From: Chloroflexota bacterium
Lineage (GTDB): Bacteria; Desulfobacterota; Desulfuromonadia; Desulfuromonadales; Geopsychrobacteraceae
Length of the DNA: 9,657 nt
Direction: 5' to 3'
Assembly (NCBI GenBank): GCA_015222355.1
Contig: JADFVC010000026.1
Location: 1-9,657 of the forward strand
Shown here: positions 7,501-9,657 of the stretch, piece by piece
How positions within the stretch are numbered: the first letter of the stretch is position 1
Layout of the letters: each line of letters begins with the position of its first letter
Made by a program: the position numbers and the translations under genes
The notes under the pieces: generated by a model
Told to the model about the DNA's origin: nothing
The model's database searches: none
Seen by the model: the letters and a program-made list of their open reading frames with translations, nothing else

Positions 7501-7721
7501 CTGGTGATATCCTGCTGCTTTACACGGACGGCATTGTCGAGGCTGAAGATAACAATAACGAATTTTTCGGCACAGAACGCCTGGGTAAGCTAATCCAGGA
7601 ATCTGTCGACTTATCGGCCCAGGAACTCATCGATCGCATTATGGATCAAGTGCGGATGTTTACCGGGCTACGACACTTTAACGATGACATCACGCTGGTT
7701 GTTATGAAAATTCTAAAATAA
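4506..7721 (+). CDS. SLC5/sodium-solute-symporter - STAC-like - GAF - SpoIIE (PP2C) phosphatase fusion, transporter-type receptor
   Basis: 1071 residues. Residues 1-528 form about 13 membrane helices of the SLC5/SSS (PutP) type, with landmarks shared with CbrA-type sensor kinases: LPRQFH at 273-278 followed by VTEN, GGLSASAGMV at 349-358, AATQFAPAIIGGLYWRR and PSFARSGW. Residues about 560-640 match the STAC linker of those kinases (LMSKFIGE at 570-577, LAGHVGAAPAR at 615-625). Residues about 660-817 are GAF-like. A short helical linker (819-845) ends in ARNIQMSLLP, typical before RsbU/SpoIIE phosphatases. The PP2C domain (846-1071) has the metal-site motifs GGDYYD (867-872), ADVSGH (886-891), SAGHNNP (956-962), YTDGIVE (1006-1012) and NDDITL (1059-1064), so it looks active. 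The expected role is sensing or transporting a solute at the inner membrane and dephosphorylating the STAS protein encoded next. The ribosome-binding site is weak (AGG six bases before ATG). The ligand is unknown. Confidence 0.93.
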   Translation: MISAKIVLIISLIYFALLFAVAYYADKQRERGRSLLSNSYVYSFALAVYCTSWTFYGSVGRAATSGLEFLPIYLGPTLMAFTWWYVLRKMVTISKQENIVSIADFISSRYDRSALLGAMVTIFSLFGIMPYIALQLKAIAHTLEILSSPLHLPSAGLSPLGTQLPPYLDTALIVALVLGLFSVLFGARHLDSSERHEGLVVAVAIESLIKLIAFLAVGIFVTYGLFDGFTDIFQRFFEQFPERQDLFSLGTEETPYTKWFTLLVISMIAIMFLPRQFHIMVTENPDEENIKKAMWRLPAYMFLINLFVIPIALGGLILNGGDTSQADYFVLTLPLSAGHPWLAVLVFIGGLSASAGMVMVASITISTMILNHLVMPVILKLKIRTHDFSGVLINLKRLGVLGVILLGYVYFRIIGESYALVNIGLVSFMAATQFAPAIIGGLYWRRANRQATTTGLLFGFILWFYTLLIPSFARSGWIDSDILHDGLFGIALLKPTELFGLRGFDIYSHSLFWSLLFNLSAYLTLSFFTKQSETETLQADKFVDALNETVEPIQRKRISKAPTIVEFVGLMSKFIGEKPANAAISEYLQDRTIDTRGSLADHEIPALKTFAERTLAGHVGAAPARIILENYLSTRGSKMEDVFDIFGSVTISHAANREQLSVLYDAAQIVASGGDLQKTLDDILGLLSDQFKFDLCVIRFLEEKTMNLVVNSQKGMSSVHFGQSERNLNAETYIGQAFLSNTTAVVNDTEFLDKPTSAEIIHREGITCFAHTPIVLEGESVGVLSAFSRTVKGIFTKEFIALFENLAGQVGIAWRNDKQLQGLLEVHEQEREMQIARNIQMSLLPTTIPQMEKIEVAGLCVPAHQVGGDYYDFITREENGFDLVVADVSGHNIGSALIMAETRTFIHARIDSIKQPAEMLKSLNRFFFDNMDCSDLFVTMFYAQYSPDTYKLGYSSAGHNNPLLWRQKKQEIELLDADGLIFGIKPTVEFQQKTTQLEAGDILLLYTDGIVEAEDNNNEFFGTERLGKLIQESVDLSAQELIDRIMDQVRMFTGLRHFNDDITLVVMKILK

Positions 7722-7741
7722 TCATCAGTCAGAATACAAGA

Positions 7742-7771
7742 ATGTCATACTTTTAGAAAATGTTGTATAAT
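7742..7771 (+). promoter_or_regulatory. Candidate internal promoter before the STAS gene
   Basis: A perfect -10 hexamer TATAAT (7766-7771) is preceded at 18 bases by ATGTCA (7742-7747, four of six matches to TTGACA). It lies in the AT-rich 98-base gap between the phosphatase and STAS genes. It would let the antagonist and kinase be made independently of the large receptor. No terminator is visible in the gap, so read-through from upstream is also likely. Confidence 0.45.
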
Positions 7772-7819
7772 TATTTTTGGTAACAATCCGTTGATATTCA
7801 GCCAGACAAGGAGGAGTTC

Positions 7820-8155
7820 ATGCAACTGAACATTGTGGAACAGGACGAAATCGTCAAAATTGAGGTTCAGGAAGAACGGATGGATGCCCACAACAGCGGC
7901 GACCTGAAAGAACAGATGCTCCAACTGTTCGACGAAGGCAAATACAACCTGATCATCAATCTATCGGCAGTGCGTTTTGTCGATTCATCAGGACTTGGCG
8001 CCCTAGTTTCCGGTTTTAAAAATGCCAGTGCTCGCGAAGGCAGTTTAAAACTCTGCTGTTTACAGCCGCAAGTACGCTCCATGTTTGAGTTGACCCGCCT
8101 GCATCGAGTGTTTGAAATCTTCGCCACAATAGAAGAGGCCGTGGACAGTTTTTGA
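7820..8155 (+). CDS. STAS-domain anti-sigma factor antagonist (RsbV/SpoIIAA type)
   Basis: This encodes 111 residues, a single STAS domain of the usual length. The conserved VDSSGLGAL segment places the likely phospho-acceptor Ser at residue 56 (VD54-55, S56, S57), the same number as in B. subtilis RsbV. In this family the unphosphorylated protein binds the anti-sigma kinase and frees its target; the kinase phosphorylates the Ser and a PP2C phosphatase reverses it. Both partner enzymes are encoded alongside: the phosphatase upstream and the kinase 39 bases downstream. The ribosome-binding site AAGGAGG (7808-7814), five bases before ATG, is the strongest in the cassette, suggesting that the antagonist is made in excess of the kinase. 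The protein is soluble and cytoplasmic, with no extra domains. Confidence 0.95.
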   Translation: MQLNIVEQDEIVKIEVQEERMDAHNSGDLKEQMLQLFDEGKYNLIINLSAVRFVDSSGLGALVSGFKNASAREGSLKLCCLQPQVRSMFELTRLHRVFEIFATIEEAVDSF

Positions 8156-8181
8156 CCATTTTTTAACGAGATGCTCAACAG

Positions 8182-8188
8182 AAAGGAG
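8182..8188 (+). promoter_or_regulatory. Ribosome-binding site deciding a TTG start for the kinase gene
   Basis: AAAGGAG is followed by TTGAGA and then TTG at 8195, a spacing of six bases. An in-frame ATG at 8171 has only AACGAG directly against it, and starting there would put this ribosome-binding site inside the coding region. Confidence 0.6.
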
Positions 8189-8194
8189 TTGAGA

Positions 8195-8614
8195 TTGAAA
8201 CAAATCGAGGTCAACATTACGGTCCCCAACCAAACCAAATATCTTTGCATGATCGGCAAGATCGGGGAGAGCCTTGCGCACACTCTCAACAACTACCACG
8301 GAGACCGTGAAGAACTTGCCTACCATCTCAATCTGGTTCTAACGGAAGCCCTGTCAAATGCGATATGCCATGCGAATGCCTGCGATCCGACCAAGGAAGT
8401 GCGTGTTTCAATTTCAGCGTCTGACAAAAATTTGAAAATATGTGTTTTCGATCAAGGAAAAGGTTTTGACATTCAACATCTGGCAAAAATGAAAGTCAAT
8501 GAAACAGCCGAGGGAGGACGTGGTATCCAGATCATTTTCAAACTGATGGACCGGGTTGAATATCTACGAAAAGGCTCGGGCAACGTTTTGGAAATGACCA
8601 AGCGACTGCATTAA
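8195..8614 (+). CDS. GHKL-type anti-sigma factor serine kinase (RsbW/SpoIIAB-like)
   Basis: From TTG at 8195 the product is 139 residues; the alternative ATG at 8171 would add eight residues (MLNRKELR) that do not look like family sequence. The start into QIEVNITVPNQTKY matches the first strand of RsbW-like proteins. ATP-binding motifs are intact: the N-box with E51 and N55 (LTEALSNAICHA), the G1 box D86-Q-G-K-G90 and the G2 region G107-G-R-G-I111. These proteins phosphorylate their STAS partner and sequester a target, classically a sigma factor. No sigma factor gene is in the window, so the target is unknown and could be a non-sigma protein. It is the last gene of the cassette and is followed by a candidate terminator. 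The TTG start suggests lower translation than that of the STAS gene. Confidence 0.92.
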   Translation: MKQIEVNITVPNQTKYLCMIGKIGESLAHTLNNYHGDREELAYHLNLVLTEALSNAICHANACDPTKEVRVSISASDKNLKICVFDQGKGFDIQHLAKMKVNETAEGGRGIQIIFKLMDRVEYLRKGSGNVLEMTKRLH

Positions 8615-8641
8615 GAACAAAGTAACAAGAATTGGCACAGA

Positions 8642-8681
8642 AGCAAGGAACGACAAACGCCACTCCCTGCTCTTTTTATTT
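8642..8681 (+). terminator. Candidate intrinsic terminator after the kinase gene
   Basis: AGCAAGGA (8642-8649) can pair with TCCCTGCT (8664-8671) with one mismatch around a 14-base loop, followed by CTTTTTATTT. It lies 27 bases past the kinase stop, where two operons converge. The loop is long and the stem has an A-C mismatch, so it may be weak. A second inverted repeat, TTTCCG/CGGAAA (8679-8696), spans the HAD gene's stop codon but has no T-run after it on either strand. Confidence 0.45.
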
Positions 8682-8685
8682 CCGG

Positions 8686-9306
8686 CTAAACGGAAAGAAT
8701 CTCCAGTAATTGCAAGTGGCTTTGCAGATTCAGTTCACCGGAAACACAACCACCATAACCGGCAAATCTAACTTTCGCACTGGCCGCAGCCTGCTGGTCA
8801 AGTTCTGAGTCCCCAATAAACAAACACTTTTTCGGAACTGTTCCGAGTTTTTCTGCAGCGAGCAACAGCATGTCAGGCGCAGGTTTCGGGCGGCTAACAT
8901 CGCAGCTGGTGACCACCGCACTGAAATAGTCTTCTAAACCAAAATGGGAGAGGATCGGTTCAACGCTTGTTCCCCGGTTTGTAGCTACCGCCAACGGGTA
9001 TTTATGCGAAAGTTTTTCCAGTACCTGCCTTAAATACGGCTCAGGTTGCATCTGCGGAATAAACTGACGGTAATCAAGAGTTGCTGCATACTCCAGTGCC
9101 GGTTGCAATTCATCAGGATTGACCAGTACAGAGAGAACATAAGGTGAACTGGCAGTATGACAGAGATGCGCACGATCCGGCTGCTCGACGGTAATCGCAG
9201 GATAAGAGAACTGCTCTAAAATTCGATTATAATAGGCAAGATTCGCCTGTCGACTCTCAAACAGCACTCCATCACAATCAAAAATAATGCCCTCAATTTT
9301 ATTCAT
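8686..9306 (-). CDS. HAD-superfamily phosphatase (phosphoglycolate phosphatase/beta-phosphoglucomutase-like)
   Basis: This encodes 206 residues with all four HAD motifs: I, DCDGVLF with D10 and D12; II, ATNRG with T109; III, K141 in RPKPAPD; and IV, GDSELD with D156 and D160. The segment at about 16-80 is a helical cap inserted after motif I (subfamily I). Such proteins hydrolyse small phosphorylated metabolites; the substrate cannot be assigned, and phosphoglycolate phosphatase (Gph-like) is only the nearest familiar type. The ATG at 9306 overlaps the last eight bases of lgt (ATGAATAA), so the two are translationally coupled in one leftward operon. AAGGGA lies seven bases upstream inside lgt. 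The stop is at 8686-8688, converging with the kinase gene. Confidence 0.9.
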   Translation of the reverse strand: MNKIEGIIFDCDGVLFESRQANLAYYNRILEQFSYPAITVEQPDRAHLCHTASSPYVLSVLVNPDELQPALEYAATLDYRQFIPQMQPEPYLRQVLEKLSHKYPLAVATNRGTSVEPILSHFGLEDYFSAVVTSCDVSRPKPAPDMLLLAAEKLGTVPKKCLFIGDSELDQQAAASAKVRFAGYGGCVSGELNLQSHLQLLEILSV

Positions 9307-9657
9307 GCAGCTTTCCCTTAAACAAGACGATCATCCCAGCACATCCGACCAGCAACATCGGCAAGGAAAGTAACTGTCCCATTGTTGCTCCACCCCAGAG
9401 GAAACCCAGGTGAGCATCCGGTTGCCGGACAAACTCAATCAGGAAACGGAACAGACCATAAAGTGCAAGGAAGCAAAATCCCGGCACCCCCGTTTTCACC
9501 TTCAAACGATGTAGAGAGTAGATAATGACAAACAAGACGACACCTTCAAGCAGTGCCTCATATAGCTGACTGGGATGCCGTGGCGCAGTACCACCCCCTG
9601 GAAAAACAACCCCCCAGGCAACATCAGTCACCCCCCCCCACAGCCCAGCATTCATAA
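9299..9657 (-). CDS. lgt: Prolipoprotein diacylglyceryl transferase, C-terminal part, 5' end cut by the window edge
   Basis: About 119 codons of the C-terminal half of Lgt, the inner-membrane enzyme that moves diacylglycerol from phosphatidylglycerol to the lipobox cysteine of prolipoproteins. The family is recognised from [16 protein letters not shown], a membrane helix, then [17 protein letters not shown] and MGQLLSLPM. The FRFLIE segment holds the equivalents of E. coli Arg239 and Glu243. The fragment begins inside the Lgt signature; MNAGLWG aligns with E. coli INGELWG, so the Met at 9655 is internal and not the start, and the gene continues past the edge. The conserved Glu of that signature (E. 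coli Glu151) is Gly here. Full Lgt proteins are about 260-290 residues. The stop overlaps the HAD gene's start by eight bases. Confidence 0.95.
   Translation of the reverse strand, partial: MNAGLWGGVTDVAWGVVFPGGGTAPRHPSQLYEALLEGVVLFVIIYSLHRLKVKTGVPGFCFLALYGLFRFLIEFVRQPDAHLGFLWGGATMGQLLSLPMLLVGCAGMIVLFKGKLHE

Noticed and set aside
8629..8650. TTGGCAC near 8634 as a sigma-54 promoter element
   Set aside because: No GC/TTGCA -12 element follows at the required distance, and the site lies in a convergent gene gap.
9299..9655. Treating the ATG at 9655 as the start of a 118-residue protein
   Set aside because: This Met is within the Lgt signature, aligned with Ile of INGELWG in E. coli; the gene simply continues past the window edge.

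Overview
The window looks like chromosome of a Gram-negative bacterium of moderate G+C. The likeliest group is the Desulfuromonadales or relatives (Geobacter/Desulfuromonas/Pelobacter-type Desulfobacterota), but this rests on gene content and protein style, not on a marker gene. Outer-membrane lipoprotein machinery (a LolB-like protein and Lgt), dense coding and tight operons support a diderm with ordinary housekeeping genes. I see no mobile element, CRISPR array, tRNA or rRNA.

Left part (1-3946, minus strand): a three-gene lipoprotein operon read right to left. It encodes a 15-repeat TPR lipoprotein, a LolB-like lipoprotein that overlaps it by four bases (GTGA), and a family 5 extracellular (peptide/nickel-type) solute-binding lipoprotein that runs off the left edge. 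All three appear to start with GTG. The residues after the lipid-carrying cysteines predict that the TPR and LolB-like proteins go to the outer membrane, while the solute-binding protein (Asp at +2) stays in the inner membrane, as suits an ABC transporter partner.

The 310-base divergent intergenic region (3947-4256) holds a candidate promoter for each direction. The leftward one overlaps a CRP/FNR-like palindrome. The rightward one is flanked by two copies of an 11-base direct repeat.

Centre (4257-8614, plus strand): the most interesting part, a signalling cassette. A small two-helix membrane protein precedes a 1071-residue fusion: an SLC5/sodium-solute-symporter membrane domain, a STAC-like linker, a GAF domain and a C-terminal SpoIIE/RsbU-type PP2C phosphatase. 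The membrane half closely resembles CbrA-type transporter-sensor kinases, but the histidine kinase output is replaced by a phosphatase. Next come a STAS anti-sigma antagonist with the phospho-acceptor DSSGLG motif and a GHKL anti-sigma kinase (RsbW/SpoIIAB type). Together they look like a complete partner-switching module driven by a transporter-like receptor: substrate sensing would activate the phosphatase, which dephosphorylates the STAS protein, which then captures the kinase and releases an unseen target. A separate promoter candidate lies in front of the STAS gene, and a candidate intrinsic terminator follows the kinase gene.

Right part (8686-9657, minus strand): a HAD-superfamily phosphatase overlaps by eight bases the 3' end of lgt (prolipoprotein diacylglyceryl transferase), which runs off the right edge. 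Lgt is the enzyme that would lipidate the three lipoproteins encoded at the left.
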